From assembly GCA_031274255.1 (NCBI GenBank), contig JAISQK010000079.1, positions 1-45,676 of the forward strand: a stretch of 45,676 nucleotides of DNA, written 5' to 3'. Positions 30,178 to 38,655 of the stretch are shown in pieces (the first letter of the stretch is position 1; each line of letters opens with the position of its first letter). The position numbers were made by a program, and so were the translations under genes. This DNA comes from Planctomycetaceae bacterium (GTDB lineage: Bacteria > Planctomycetota > Planctomycetia > Pirellulales > Thermoguttaceae). The notes below the pieces were generated by a model. The model searched no databases. It was given only the letters and a program-made list of their open reading frames with translations, and was not told where the DNA came from.

Positions 30178-30532
30178 AAAAAACTCCTATTTTAAGGTTA
30201 CACTTAAAAGTTTATGTGACAGCAACTTCGAGACTCCAACAAAACCGCGGTCACGGAGGACGTTTCTATCTACTGTTGAATAAAAGGGTTACGGTAATGA
30301 AAACACCTCTCGGACACACAGAAAGCCCATTTTGACACACGAATGTTACGTTTCATTATACAAAACAAAAAGACGTATTTGTACTGCCGCCGGATTTAAA
30401 AATACAAGAATTATCCGAAATTTTCCGAACGTATTTACTCCATTGGGGAGCGGCTTTGAAATGACGTGGAATGAGTAAAACCGGGCGAGACGGCGAGTTG
30501 CTTGCAGACGTTCCCAAAGATCGACCGGCGAG
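30178..30532. other. Upstream region of the giant-protein operon
   Basis: AT-rich with no gene. A TATAAT-like box on the minus strand (plus 30355-30360, ATTATA) lies about 180 bases upstream of ATG 30177 and could be a -10 box; the -35 is poor. Confidence 0.35.
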
Positions 30533-30743
30533 AAGCATGCTGCTTCACCGCAGTTGCCTTCGGCCTCCAGTTGAAAAGATTTTCCATCTGACGGCGAACC
30601 GCCAACGTAGCACGTTGGATCGCACTTGCCTCACAGCTTCGCGTTCGGCTTCCAGTGATAACGTTGTTCCACCTGTCGACTCCAGCGACTAACAGGAGCG
30701 GGTCCGTGGCTTTCGGAGCGGCAGCTCCATCCGTCCGCCGCGG
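30533..30743 (+). repeat. Dispersed modular repeat, copy R7
   Basis: Modules in order: TTGCCTTCGGCCTCCAGTTG, TTTTCCATCTGACGGCGAAC, the hairpin CCAACGT-AGC-ACGTTGG (30602-30618), the CACTTGCCTC...CGTTCGGCTTCCA module, GACTCCAGCGACTAACAGGA, the hairpin GGAGC-GGCA-GCTCC (30715-30728), and CCGCCGCGG. End modules with GATGCCTCC are missing on both sides. Confidence 0.75.
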
Positions 30744-30865
30744 TTAAACTCATTTGCTTGCTACAGAGACTAAAACAACACAAAAGATGGAAAATGTTTC
30801 AGGCGTTACCCTCGCAATAGTGAAACATTTTACCGTTATGATGTAAAAATGAAAACGCGGCGCAT

Positions 30866-31060
30866 TTATGCGTACACGTCGAAATGACTGCCGGTTCCCT
30901 GGGATTTTCCCACAGGTGTCATCGCGGCGTCCATCAGTGATAAAACAGCATTTCCAACCGCTTTCTGCATGTTCATCGACTCTTTGAGCACTTTAACCTG
31001 CATCTGCATCGCGAGTTGCTGCTGCTGAGCCTGCATGTAACCATTCACGAGTTCCATCAT
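30866..31060 (-). CDS. YjfB-like small putative motility protein
   Basis: 64 residues from ATG 31060 (GAGG 8 bases upstream; the open frame reaches 31072). The sequence is one amphipathic helix rich in Gln, Met and Lys (YMQAQQQQLAMQMQVKVLKE, then NMQKAVGNAVLSLMD) and ends in the family-typical short tail GSHFDVYA (compare G-S-x-I/L-D-V-x-A). The Pfam YjfB family is described as putative motility, and its biochemical role is unknown. It stands alone between spacers and no flagellar gene is in the window. A TACAAT box (minus strand) lies about 15 bases upstream of the SD sequence. Confidence 0.7.
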   Translation of the reverse strand: MMELVNGYMQAQQQQLAMQMQVKVLKESMNMQKAVGNAVLSLMDAAMTPVGKSQGTGSHFDVYA

Positions 31061-31484
31061 TGTCCGCCTCACTTTCTATTGTACCGCCGTTTGAACATAC
31101 CGAATCTGTACAGTAATATTATCGTCTCCCAAATGTAGCACACGTAATAAAAATGATGGGACAAAAAGTAAAATGTCAGAGGAAATTTTACGGACATTGG
31201 GTCGCAATGAGGATTTTTCTGATTTTTGGGATTTCAGAAGGTATAAACCCGTGATGGTTCACCGTTATATTTCACGGGAATCCGTAAGATGGAACAGTCA
31301 GGAATTTGTTTTTCACACCCAAACAACGATATTTCGAAAATTTATGCCATTTTTACTCTGAAAAATCCAATTGGCAAGAGAATTGCATGTTGGTACGGTA
31401 TTAGATAAAATACAAGTTATCCTGTTTTGTTTCTCATGAAGTCTAAAATTTATTATTGACTGTAATATTTGAAGGAGGTTCCCC
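31061..31484. other. Spacer upstream of the sulfatase gene
   Basis: 424 bp, AT-rich. A 62-codon open frame on the plus strand (31173-31361) has no SD sequence and no recognisable domain and is not called as a gene. A promoter candidate for the sulfatase is listed at 31383. Confidence 0.5.
31383..31411 (+). promoter_or_regulatory. Possible sigma-70-type promoter of the sulfatase gene
   Basis: TTGCAT (31383-31388), a 17-base spacer and TAAAAT (31406-31411). The implied leader is about 67 bases, ending in a strong AAGGAGG. Confidence 0.45.
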
Positions 31485-33098
31485 ATGTCACACCGTTCGT
31501 TTTGCAGATTTTTAATGTTGGTTATTGTTCTGTTTTTCGGAAGTGCCGTTTGTGCCGCGGACAAAAAACCGAACATTCTCGTGATCGTCGTTGACGACAT
31601 GGGGTTTTCCGACCTCGGAAGTTACGGCGGAGAAATTGAAACACCGAATATCGACTCTCTGGCAACCGGCGGACTTCGTTTCACGCAGTTTTACAACACC
31701 GCGCGATGCTGGCCGACCCGCAGTGCTTTGATGACCGGTTATTATCCGCAGCAAATCCGGAGTGATCCGCCGCAGGGAAAACTGCCTCAAGGGACGCTCC
31801 TGATTCCGCACTACCTGAAACCGCTCGGTTATCGGACATATCACAGTGGAAAATGGCACGTTCCCGGCGCACCGTTTCCGGTCAAAGACGGCGGATTCGA
31901 CCGTTCCTATGAGCTTTTGGATCACAATCACAATTTTTATCCGCAGAAGCACCGGCTCAATGACGAACCGATTGCCGCAATCGACCCGGAAAACAACGGC
32001 GGATATTATACGACAAACTTTATCGCGGAACAAACGATTCATCAGCTTCGGGAACACGCGGAAGAACATGCGGAGAAACCGTTTTTTGCTTACACGGCTT
32101 TCACGTCGCCGCATTTTCCATTGCAGGCTCCGCAAAACGTCATCGACAAATACCGTGACCGTTACGTCGAAGGTTGGGATGCTGTCCGGGAAAAACGGTT
32201 CCGGCGGCAGACGGCTTCAGGAATCGTCCGCACAACACTTTCGCCGCGGGAGGAAAATGTCGGACCGCCGTATCCGCAGAACAATCTGGAGATTCTCGGA
32301 GACGGTGAAGTGCTCCGGCCAGTGGCATGGGAAACGCTCACCGACACTCAAAAACGGTTTCAGGCGGAAAAAATGGCGATTCACGCCGCAATGGTCGACT
32401 GCATTGATCAGCAGGTCGGGCGGATCATCGAAACATTGAAATCCATCGGACAGTGGGAAAACACCGTCATTTTCCTCCTCTCTGACAATGGATGTTCCGC
32501 GGAAATCATGGTTCGCGGTGACGGTCACGATCCGGCGGCCCCGTTGGGGTCAGGAAAGACCTACCTCTGTCTCGGTCCCGGTTGGTCGACGGCAAGTAAT
32601 ACTCCGTTCCGGCGGCACAAAATCTGGACTCTGGAAGGGGGAATCTCGACACCGCTCATTGTCCATTGGCCGGAAGGAATTCCAAAAAACCGGCAAAATA
32701 CGCTACGGCATGAAACCGGACACGTCATTGACCTTCTCCCGACAATCCTTGACCTGACGGGCCTTGACCTGACCGGTGCGTCGAAGGAGAACGATTCAGG
32801 GGTTCCGTTACCGGGGGAAAGTCTGCTTTCGGCGGTACAAGGAAAATCACTCAACGAAAATCGGAAAGATTTGTTTTTCCTGCATGAAGGAAATCGCGGT
32901 CTCCGCTCCGGAAATTACAAAGCGGTCTCAACAGCGGACAAACGTCAAGGGGATGGTGAATGGAAGCTGTACGATTTGAGTACTGATCGGAGTGAGCAAC
33001 ATGATCTGGCAGCGGAAAAGCCGGAAAAACTTAAAGAACTTGTTACGAAATGGGAATTGTGGAATCAAACGTGTTCCAAAGAGAGTGAGCGTCCTTAG
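31485..33098 (+). CDS. Exported sulfatase (formylglycine-type)
   Basis: 537 residues. ATG 31485 has AAGGAGG 7 bases upstream. A signal peptide covers 1-24 (VCA/A). KPNILVIVVDDMGFSDLGSY supplies the metal-binding Asp pair (37-38). CWPTR at 75-79 is a C-x-P-x-R formylglycine site, which needs a maturation enzyme (FGE) not in this window. GKWH and LLSDNG are further active-site motifs; the latter gives the second metal-binding Asp-Asn. The product hydrolyses sulfate esters outside the cytoplasm, probably on sulfated polysaccharides, a common planctomycete trait. Arylsulfatase A-like by pattern; the exact substrate is unreadable. The next gene starts 223 bp downstream. Confidence 0.93.
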   Translation: MSHRSFCRFLMLVIVLFFGSAVCAADKKPNILVIVVDDMGFSDLGSYGGEIETPNIDSLATGGLRFTQFYNTARCWPTRSALMTGYYPQQIRSDPPQGKLPQGTLLIPHYLKPLGYRTYHSGKWHVPGAPFPVKDGGFDRSYELLDHNHNFYPQKHRLNDEPIAAIDPENNGGYYTTNFIAEQTIHQLREHAEEHAEKPFFAYTAFTSPHFPLQAPQNVIDKYRDRYVEGWDAVREKRFRRQTASGIVRTTLSPREENVGPPYPQNNLEILGDGEVLRPVAWETLTDTQKRFQAEKMAIHAAMVDCIDQQVGRIIETLKSIGQWENTVIFLLSDNGCSAEIMVRGDGHDPAAPLGSGKTYLCLGPGWSTASNTPFRRHKIWTLEGGISTPLIVHWPEGIPKNRQNTLRHETGHVIDLLPTILDLTGLDLTGASKENDSGVPLPGESLLSAVQGKSLNENRKDLFFLHEGNRGLRSGNYKAVSTADKRQGDGEWKLYDLSTDRSEQHDLAAEKPEKLKELVTKWELWNQTCSKESERP

Positions 33099-33321
33099 AC
33101 TGTCACAAAAAAAGATGAGAAAAAAACAAAAACAGGAAGAAAAATGGCTTACACATTGCAAAAGCAATTTTAATGATTACAATAAGTTAAGTGATAATTC
33201 CTGTTTTTTGAAATTTCGTCTTGAATATTTGGGGAATGGCGGCTTGAAAACACAACAAACTTACTGGAGTATCTCTTTGAAAATGTCATGAAATTCAGTT
33301 ACAGTTAGATGGAGAAATGGA

Positions 33322-33660
33322 ATGCAAATCTTAAAACGTACAAAAAAAGGATTGGGAATACTGAGGTCTTTGGAAGAACGGTTGGCGGAGCCGGAAAATT
33401 CCGTAATCAGCGGCAAAATCAGAAGGGTGAATGCTTTTGAACCGGCTCACCAAAAATTGTTGGAATTTTGCAGCGAAATTGAGGCAGCCATAAAAAGAGT
33501 CACCAATTCACAGGTTCAGACACTTTCCGTCTTGCCGGAGCCGACAAGCATTATCATCAGAGGATATTGTAACTCCTTTTATATCAAGCAATTAGCACAG
33601 GAAGCCGTCATGCGGATCGTCAAAAACAAAGAAATCATCAACGAGATTCATGTTTACTGA
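33322..33660 (+). CDS. Small BON-domain-like protein
   Basis: 112 residues. ATG 33322 is preceded by GGAG about 8 bases upstream. There is no signal peptide. The N-terminal half is basic and helical (KRTKKGLGILRSLEERLAEP). The C-terminal 45 residues have the BON-type pattern: SIIIRGYCNSFYIKQLAQEA, then VKNKEIINEIHVY. This is the beta-alpha-beta unit in which G-x-V/C-x-S-x-x-x-K-x-x-A is followed by a late N-x-I-x-V strand. BON domains bind lipid or other hydrophobic ligands, but many planctomycete short versions have no known role. It lies between the sulfatase and a Ser/Gly-rich secreted protein; 175+ bp spacers argue against tight operon coupling. Confidence 0.65.
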   Translation: MQILKRTKKGLGILRSLEERLAEPENSVISGKIRRVNAFEPAHQKLLEFCSEIEAAIKRVTNSQVQTLSVLPEPTSIIIRGYCNSFYIKQLAQEAVMRIVKNKEIINEIHVY

Positions 33661-33859
33661 TGGATTTTTCGATTTATTATTCATTGATCTGTTTTTACGC
33701 ATTTTTTCTTTTTCTGCGATTTTTCCAATAGACGCCGCCGCTCCGACTGATTATGATAAGAAATGTGCAATATGCCGGATTTTGATAAATTTCAGGATTT
33801 CCGTCGCCATTTGATTAACAAGACAATATCATTAAGTGTCAATTACCGGAGGTTTGGTT

Positions 33860-34660
33860 ATGATGTCGATTCGTCTCAAGGTTTTCTTTGCGGCTTTTTT
33901 GATGAGCGGGATTTTAGCATCTGTGTCACTGAAAGCCGAAGAGTCTGTTCCAGAAAAGCTGGGATTGTTTTCTGCGATTGAGCAGGGTAAAGTGGAAGTG
34001 AAAGTTGTCGCTAAAAATTCCCTGCAATCGAAACTCATTGTCACAAACAAGACAAAGACCCCATTGAGAGTGGACTTGCCGTCTTCTTTTGCACTGGTGC
34101 CGGTTTTGGCTCAGGATTTTATGGGAGGCAGCGGCGGGGTGAGTGGAACCTCAAGCCGGTCTTCCACTTCGCGTTCCTCCACCAGCAGCAGTGGAAGTCA
34201 GTCGACCGGCAGCGGTTACGGCAGTAGCAGCGGCAATCGAAGCAGCAGCGGCAGTAACAATTGGAGTCTTTTGCCGGAAAAAACCATTCAGGAGACCGTC
34301 CGAACTGTTTGTCTTGAACATGGTAAAAAAGAGCCTTCCCCGCGAACTCATTACGCGATCCGCCCGATCACGGATGTCACCGACAACAGAGCCGTTCATC
34401 TTCTCTGTGAAAAGGTCGGTGTCGGGGAAGTGGATCAAAACAGTGCTCAGGCGGCTGTCTGGCATCTGAACAGTGAAGTGAGTTGGGAAGAACTTGCCGC
34501 GAAGTTCAAAAAGACCGCTTACGGCGGCAAGATTGTTTCCTATTTCAACCGTGATCAGATGAATGAAGCAATACGGTTGGCGGAAAAAGCTGTCGGCACT
34601 ATTGAAGAGGAAGAGCGTGCCATGGCCGGAACCGAAGCCGGACCGTCACTCGCCAATTGA
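33860..34660 (+). CDS. Secreted Ser/Gly-rich-linker protein, planctomycete type
   Basis: 266 residues. ATG 33860 is chosen because GGAGG lies 9 bases upstream; an in-frame GTG at 33836 precedes the SD. A signal peptide covers about 1-26. A first domain (residues 30-90) contains KNSLQSKLIVTNKTKTPLRV, suggestive of a beta-sandwich that handles added groups. It is followed by a Ser/Gly/Thr low-complexity linker (about 92-138). The C-terminal domain includes VCLEHGKKEPSPRTHYAIRP and AQAAVWHLNSEVSWEELAAK. I recall similar exported proteins with Gly/Met-rich linkers from other planctomycetes, but no function. The gene ends 54 bp before a strong terminator. Confidence 0.7.
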   Translation: MMSIRLKVFFAAFLMSGILASVSLKAEESVPEKLGLFSAIEQGKVEVKVVAKNSLQSKLIVTNKTKTPLRVDLPSSFALVPVLAQDFMGGSGGVSGTSSRSSTSRSSTSSSGSQSTGSGYGSSSGNRSSSGSNNWSLLPEKTIQETVRTVCLEHGKKEPSPRTHYAIRPITDVTDNRAVHLLCEKVGVGEVDQNSAQAAVWHLNSEVSWEELAAKFKKTAYGGKIVSYFNRDQMNEAIRLAEKAVGTIEEEERAMAGTEAGPSLAN

Positions 34661-34713
34661 TCTTCTTCTCTACTACTTATAGCTTGTCTAGATTGACACG
34701 GTCATATTCACTC

Positions 34714-34740
34714 GACAGGACGCGGCGGCCTGTCTTTTTT
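34714..34740 (+). terminator. Rho-independent terminator
   Basis: Stem GACAGG (34714-34719) / CCTGTC (34729-34734) with a 9-base loop, followed directly by six T. It terminates the plus-strand gene ending at 34660. It would not work for recJ on the minus strand, which lacks a T run there. Confidence 0.85.
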
Positions 34741-34746
34741 ATGCCG

Positions 34747-36501
34747 TCATTCCCGTGAAGGCCGCCAGTCGAGCAGTTGAAGTTCGACATTGGAAACGCC
34801 GCGGAATTCATTAATCACCGGATGAAACGCGATGTCGATCGGGCCGTTGTGCGAGTTCATCGGTTCGACCCAATCCGCTTCTCCAAAAGCCACGGCTCGT
34901 TTTTTTTGTTCTCCCTGCCGGAATGTCGCGGTGAAATGCCGGTTGTCCTGCCCCATTGTTTTCGCCGTTTCCGTGAGTGCCACCTTACACGTACAGAGAA
35001 CAGGCCGCTTATTGGCCTGTCCGAACGGAGCCAGTGCTTCCATTTGCCGTACAATGTCGGTTTGAAACACGGAGAGCGGAAATTCGGCATCAATAAAAAG
35101 CTCCTGAATCCGGTTTTCGTGAGGAAGCATGGACTCCGTCACTTCGCAAAACGCATCACGGAACAGATCAATGTTTTTGTCCTCAATGGTCAGACCGGCG
35201 GCGGCGGCATGTCCTCCGAACCGCAGGAGATATTCCGAACATGCGTTCAGGGCATTGTAAAGATTGAGTCCTTTGATGGTTCGTGCGGAACCTCCGGCTG
35301 GTTTGCTCTGCATCCGGTCTTTGGCAATCAGAATGATCGGTTTGTGATATTTTTCCGCGAGCCGCCCCGCGACAATTCCGATGATTCCCGCATGCCATGA
35401 CGCATCGGCGAGAACATAGGAGGAATCCTCCGGCGAGAATTTGTCTTCAATCTGCTGAACGGCGGAGCGGAAAATGTCCCGTTCCAGTTTCTGCCGCGAC
35501 TCGTTCAGTCCGTTGATGTACTGTGCGATTTCCGCGGCACGTTCCGGCTTGTCGGTCACAAGAAGTTCCACGCCGAGCTGTGCGAAACCGAGCCGTCCGG
35601 CAGCGTTCAACCGCGGTGCCAGCGTGAATGCGATAGTTTCCGACGAAAGACGGGTCCCTTCTTTGAGACCTGCCGCTTTCATCAATTCCTGAAGTCCGAC
35701 CGGTACGGATTTTTTCAAGCTGTTTTCAAGGGCGTAACGCACCAGCATACGGTTTTCATCAAGCAGCGGCATCACATCCGCAACGGTTCCTATCGCGGCC
35801 AGTCCCACCGCCTGAAGCAAAAAATCCCGCATCGCCGCAGGGAGTTTCGCAGTGGTTTCTTTCTGATCACTCTTCAACTGACAAAGCATCCAGGCCACTT
35901 TGAACGCCACCATTGCGCCGCACAATTCAGGAAAAGGATACGTTCCGCCAAGCATCGGGTGTGCAATGGCCGACGCTTCCGGCAAAGTCTCACCCGGTGT
36001 ATGGTGATCGGTAATCAGCAATTCGACATGAACCTCTTTGGCTGTTTGAGCTTCGTCAAGACCATTGATACCGCAGTCGGTCGTGACAATCAACTCCGTT
36101 CCCTGGAGAGCCAATTGCCGGATGGCATCGTGATTCAGTCCATACCCTTCGGAGAGTCTCGCGGGAACGTAGTAATTAACATTCCCTCCCAAAAGACGAA
36201 TCACTTGCCGGAGAATGGCAGTTCCGGTCATGCCGTCAGCGTCATAGTCTCCGAAGACGGTGATTTTTTTCCCGCTCTTGATTGCATCATGAAGTTTTTC
36301 CGCCACCTGAACACATCCCGGCAACATCTCCGGAGGCCGTAAATTCGTGAGCTTCGGAGTCAGAAAAGATGCAGCCGCTTCCGGTGTAGTGATTCCGCGG
36401 CCGATCAACAACTGAGCGATCAACGGATGAACATTCACCCGTTGTCCGAGTGACGTGACGTGTCCCTGATCGTAAGAGTGAATCTTCCAGAATTTTGACA
36501 T
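34747..36501 (-). CDS. recJ: Single-stranded-DNA-specific 5'-3' exonuclease RecJ
   Basis: 584 residues from ATG 36501. DHH-family nuclease: VFGDYDADGMTGTAIL carries motif I, TTDCGIN motif II, and ITDHHTPGE the DHH triad. Later comes a second domain with the DHHA1 signature FGGHAAAAGLTIE. It degrades single-stranded DNA from 5' ends with Mn2+/Mg2+ and acts in recombination and mismatch repair. Length is normal. The C-terminal OB-like domain ends LLDWRPSRE, as is common in RecJ. The frame is intact. It is convergent with the gene ending at 34660, the terminator lying between. Confidence 0.95.
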   Translation of the reverse strand: MSKFWKIHSYDQGHVTSLGQRVNVHPLIAQLLIGRGITTPEAAASFLTPKLTNLRPPEMLPGCVQVAEKLHDAIKSGKKITVFGDYDADGMTGTAILRQVIRLLGGNVNYYVPARLSEGYGLNHDAIRQLALQGTELIVTTDCGINGLDEAQTAKEVHVELLITDHHTPGETLPEASAIAHPMLGGTYPFPELCGAMVAFKVAWMLCQLKSDQKETTAKLPAAMRDFLLQAVGLAAIGTVADVMPLLDENRMLVRYALENSLKKSVPVGLQELMKAAGLKEGTRLSSETIAFTLAPRLNAAGRLGFAQLGVELLVTDKPERAAEIAQYINGLNESRQKLERDIFRSAVQQIEDKFSPEDSSYVLADASWHAGIIGIVAGRLAEKYHKPIILIAKDRMQSKPAGGSARTIKGLNLYNALNACSEYLLRFGGHAAAAGLTIEDKNIDLFRDAFCEVTESMLPHENRIQELFIDAEFPLSVFQTDIVRQMEALAPFGQANKRPVLCTCKVALTETAKTMGQDNRHFTATFRQGEQKKRAVAFGEADWVEPMNSHNGPIDIAFHPVINEFRGVSNVELQLLDWRPSRE

Positions 36502-36634
36502 ACTCCATTTTCCCCGTGATAAGTGTTTCTACCGCAGCCGGATTGTTTTCAATCTCCGCAAAACCGCATCATCAAACGGTTCCCGCAGAAAATTTCAACC
36601 GGTTGGGTATCCTTCTCCATTCGTACTTCAGAAA

Positions 36635-37261
36635 TTAACGTCCGGCGATTGAGTATTTCCTTGTTTTCCGCGACGCAAGGAACTCTTCAAGCAGTTCCTC
36701 GGCAATGATCCAACCGCGGCATTTCGGAGACCCGCACAAACACGGGATGGCACGATCTTCCGTCCAGGCATAATCTATCGTCAACTGTTCGTGCGGCTCA
36801 ATGTCCCGAAGCGTTTCCAGCCAAAGTTCAACCCCGAACGCAGCGTCCGTTCCGGCAAATTTCTTCGCCTGCGGACGGTTTGCCCGCTCAAACGCCAGCT
36901 TCCGGCGGAGGGTGTCGTCCCATTCGTTCTCATCAATATAGTTCAGCAACTGACAATTCGGCTCACAGGAATGATTCAAAAAACAAAACGGTGCCGCCGG
37001 TTCCAGACTCATTGAGCCGCCGGCATCAATGCAGTAGTTGGAAGAATAATCCGGATCAGCGAAGATTTTTCCCCGAACACGGCCGATTCTGGCTCCTTCA
37101 CGATATTTTCTTACGGCGAACACTCCGAGACCGCAAACCGTACGGTCCACCCGGATTCCTTTCGGAAAACTTTTGGCAAAATGAGGATGGTGACGGTTCT
37201 CCACATCTTCACGTTCCAATTCAGTCAGTTCACAAGCAAGAAACGGAAACTCAATAAGCAT
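36635..37261 (-). CDS. SET-domain protein (putative protein lysine methyltransferase)
   Basis: 208 residues from ATG 37261; the frame also offers ATG 37300 and GTG 37303, none with a clear SD. It has the full SET pattern: GLGVFAVRKYREGARIG (SET-I start, SAM loop), FLNHSCEPNC (the N-H-S-C-x-P-N signature), EQLTIDYAW (catalytic Tyr), then a post-SET-like CLCGSPKCRG holding three cysteines as in zinc-binding eukaryotic enzymes. Expected reaction: methyl transfer from SAM to a lysine on a protein. Bacterial SET proteins are scattered and the targets are mostly unknown. It stands between recJ and hemH with 133 and 146-bp spacers. Protein target and partner cannot be inferred. Confidence 0.85.
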   Translation of the reverse strand: MLIEFPFLACELTELEREDVENRHHPHFAKSFPKGIRVDRTVCGLGVFAVRKYREGARIGRVRGKIFADPDYSSNYCIDAGGSMSLEPAAPFCFLNHSCEPNCQLLNYIDENEWDDTLRRKLAFERANRPQAKKFAGTDAAFGVELWLETLRDIEPHEQLTIDYAWTEDRAIPCLCGSPKCRGWIIAEELLEEFLASRKTRKYSIAGR

Positions 37262-37407
37262 AAAAATGATCACGGGTGGCGAAATGGAAGAAAATGACAT
37301 CACGAACCGGTCATTATCTCCCTTCTTGCCGTTTCGACAAGGACGGGGTAAAACAGCCGGAATGGGAACATCTTCATGAATTTCAGTTCACGGCGGAATC
37401 GTAACAT

Positions 37408-38400
37408 TCATTGCCAACCACGGATGATTTCCGCGGTCAACTCATGAATCATCCGAATGACGGGACGCGAACATCCTACAGCCTGCGTCCGCAAATAGTG
37501 CAGTCCCAGTGCCTCGCAGCGTTCACGCACCTCAATGTCGAGGTCGTAAAGAAGTTCAATGTTTTCCAGCATAAAACCGAACGGACAGAATATCAGCGTT
37601 TTCTTATCCTCCTTTTCGACAGTTCGGACATCAGGGCCGATCCAGTTTTCCTCCGAACCTCCGCCGCGGCTTTGAAACATCAGTTCCCAGTCGATGTGAA
37701 ATCGGGCAAGATTCAATGTTTGAGCGATTTTGTCTGCCGTGTCGAGAAGTTGCCGCCGATAGATTTGATTTTTGTCTTCATTCTGCGGGAGTGAGTGCGC
37801 CGTAAAAATGAGCTTGACCGTTTCCGGCTGCGGCAATTTTTCCAACAGAGAATCCTTGTCTTCCAGTTTGGGAATTTTGGTCCCATTGTTCTCCAAACTG
37901 GCGAATGTCTCCAGAATCGTTAGAGCGGACGCTTCCGTAAATAACGGGTGATCATGAAAAATCCGTGTCGTGCGGATTTCCATGCCGCCGGTGAGTCCTG
38001 TTTGTTTCTGTGCCGATTGAATGGCGTCCGTATATTTCTGAAAACTTTCCGGCGATGCAAAAGGAACCGTACAGAAAGCAACCACCTTTCGGACACCGTC
38101 GCGGGCCATCGCCGTGAGCGTTTCGGGAAGCAGCGGATGCCAGTAAAGGTTTCCCCAGTAGATCGGTATTGTAGCAGTCTGTCCCATCTTTGAGGACAAA
38201 TACGCAGTGAGAAGCCCGCGACACTCCTCGTTGACCGGACTTACCCCGTTAAAAAGTTCATATTTTCGGGCGGCCTGCTCAATCCGTGACATCGGAACAT
38301 TTTTTCCGGCGAGAATGTTCTGAATGAACGGAAACACATCTTCCATCTGCTCAGGACCGCCGTATGACACCAGAAGTAATGCACAATCCGAATGTTCCAT
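37408..38400 (-). CDS. hemH: Ferrochelatase (protoheme or coproheme type)
   Basis: 330 residues from ATG 38400 (MEHSDCALLLVSYGGPEQ). The frame is open to 38493, but the extra 31 residues are not family-like. It inserts Fe2+ into a porphyrin in heme synthesis. Motifs: LVSYGGPE near the N-terminus, GNLYWHP (metal-side region), and FTAHSLP (catalytic His), then VGCSRPVIRM near the C-terminus. The length suits the family. Typical [2Fe-2S] C-terminal cysteines are not obvious. There is no other heme gene here. Whether coproporphyrin or protoporphyrin is the substrate cannot be decided by eye. Confidence 0.88.
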   Translation of the reverse strand: MEHSDCALLLVSYGGPEQMEDVFPFIQNILAGKNVPMSRIEQAARKYELFNGVSPVNEECRGLLTAYLSSKMGQTATIPIYWGNLYWHPLLPETLTAMARDGVRKVVAFCTVPFASPESFQKYTDAIQSAQKQTGLTGGMEIRTTRIFHDHPLFTEASALTILETFASLENNGTKIPKLEDKDSLLEKLPQPETVKLIFTAHSLPQNEDKNQIYRRQLLDTADKIAQTLNLARFHIDWELMFQSRGGGSEENWIGPDVRTVEKEDKKTLIFCPFGFMLENIELLYDLDIEVRERCEALGLHYLRTQAVGCSRPVIRMIHELTAEIIRGWQ

Positions 38401-38580
38401 GATCAATAAATAAAAAGGGTAAATACGGTCATTCCACAGCCGGCAAATCCTTTTAGCCCTGTGACGGGTCAAACAACGCGATTCGCTCTCCACAAAATCG
38501 TCTAATTAGACAGATCATGTGTTCAAACCGGAAATTGATATCAACCTGAGTATATCAAAAACGGACGTTTGAGCAATGTC

Positions 38581-38609
38581 TTGACATTTTCCTCTCTCTG
38601 TTTCATAAT
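38581..38609 (+). promoter_or_regulatory. Sigma-70-type promoter of the ricT-like gene
   Basis: Perfect TTGACA (38581-38586), a 17-base spacer and CATAAT (38604-38609). The leader is about 40 bases to ATG 38656. An extra TACAAT at 38612-38617 is spaced too far from the -35 to be the preferred -10. Confidence 0.65.
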
Positions 38610-38655
38610 GATACAATTGTGGAATGATTACGGCACATAGGAAGATTTTTTGATT

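Noticed and set aside
31173-31361. Small protein of 62 residues
   Set aside because: No SD, no domain and AT-rich spacer composition.
33277-33305. Promoter TTGAAA-N17-TACAGT for the BON-like gene
   Set aside because: The implied start would fall inside the SD sequence, leaving no usable leader.
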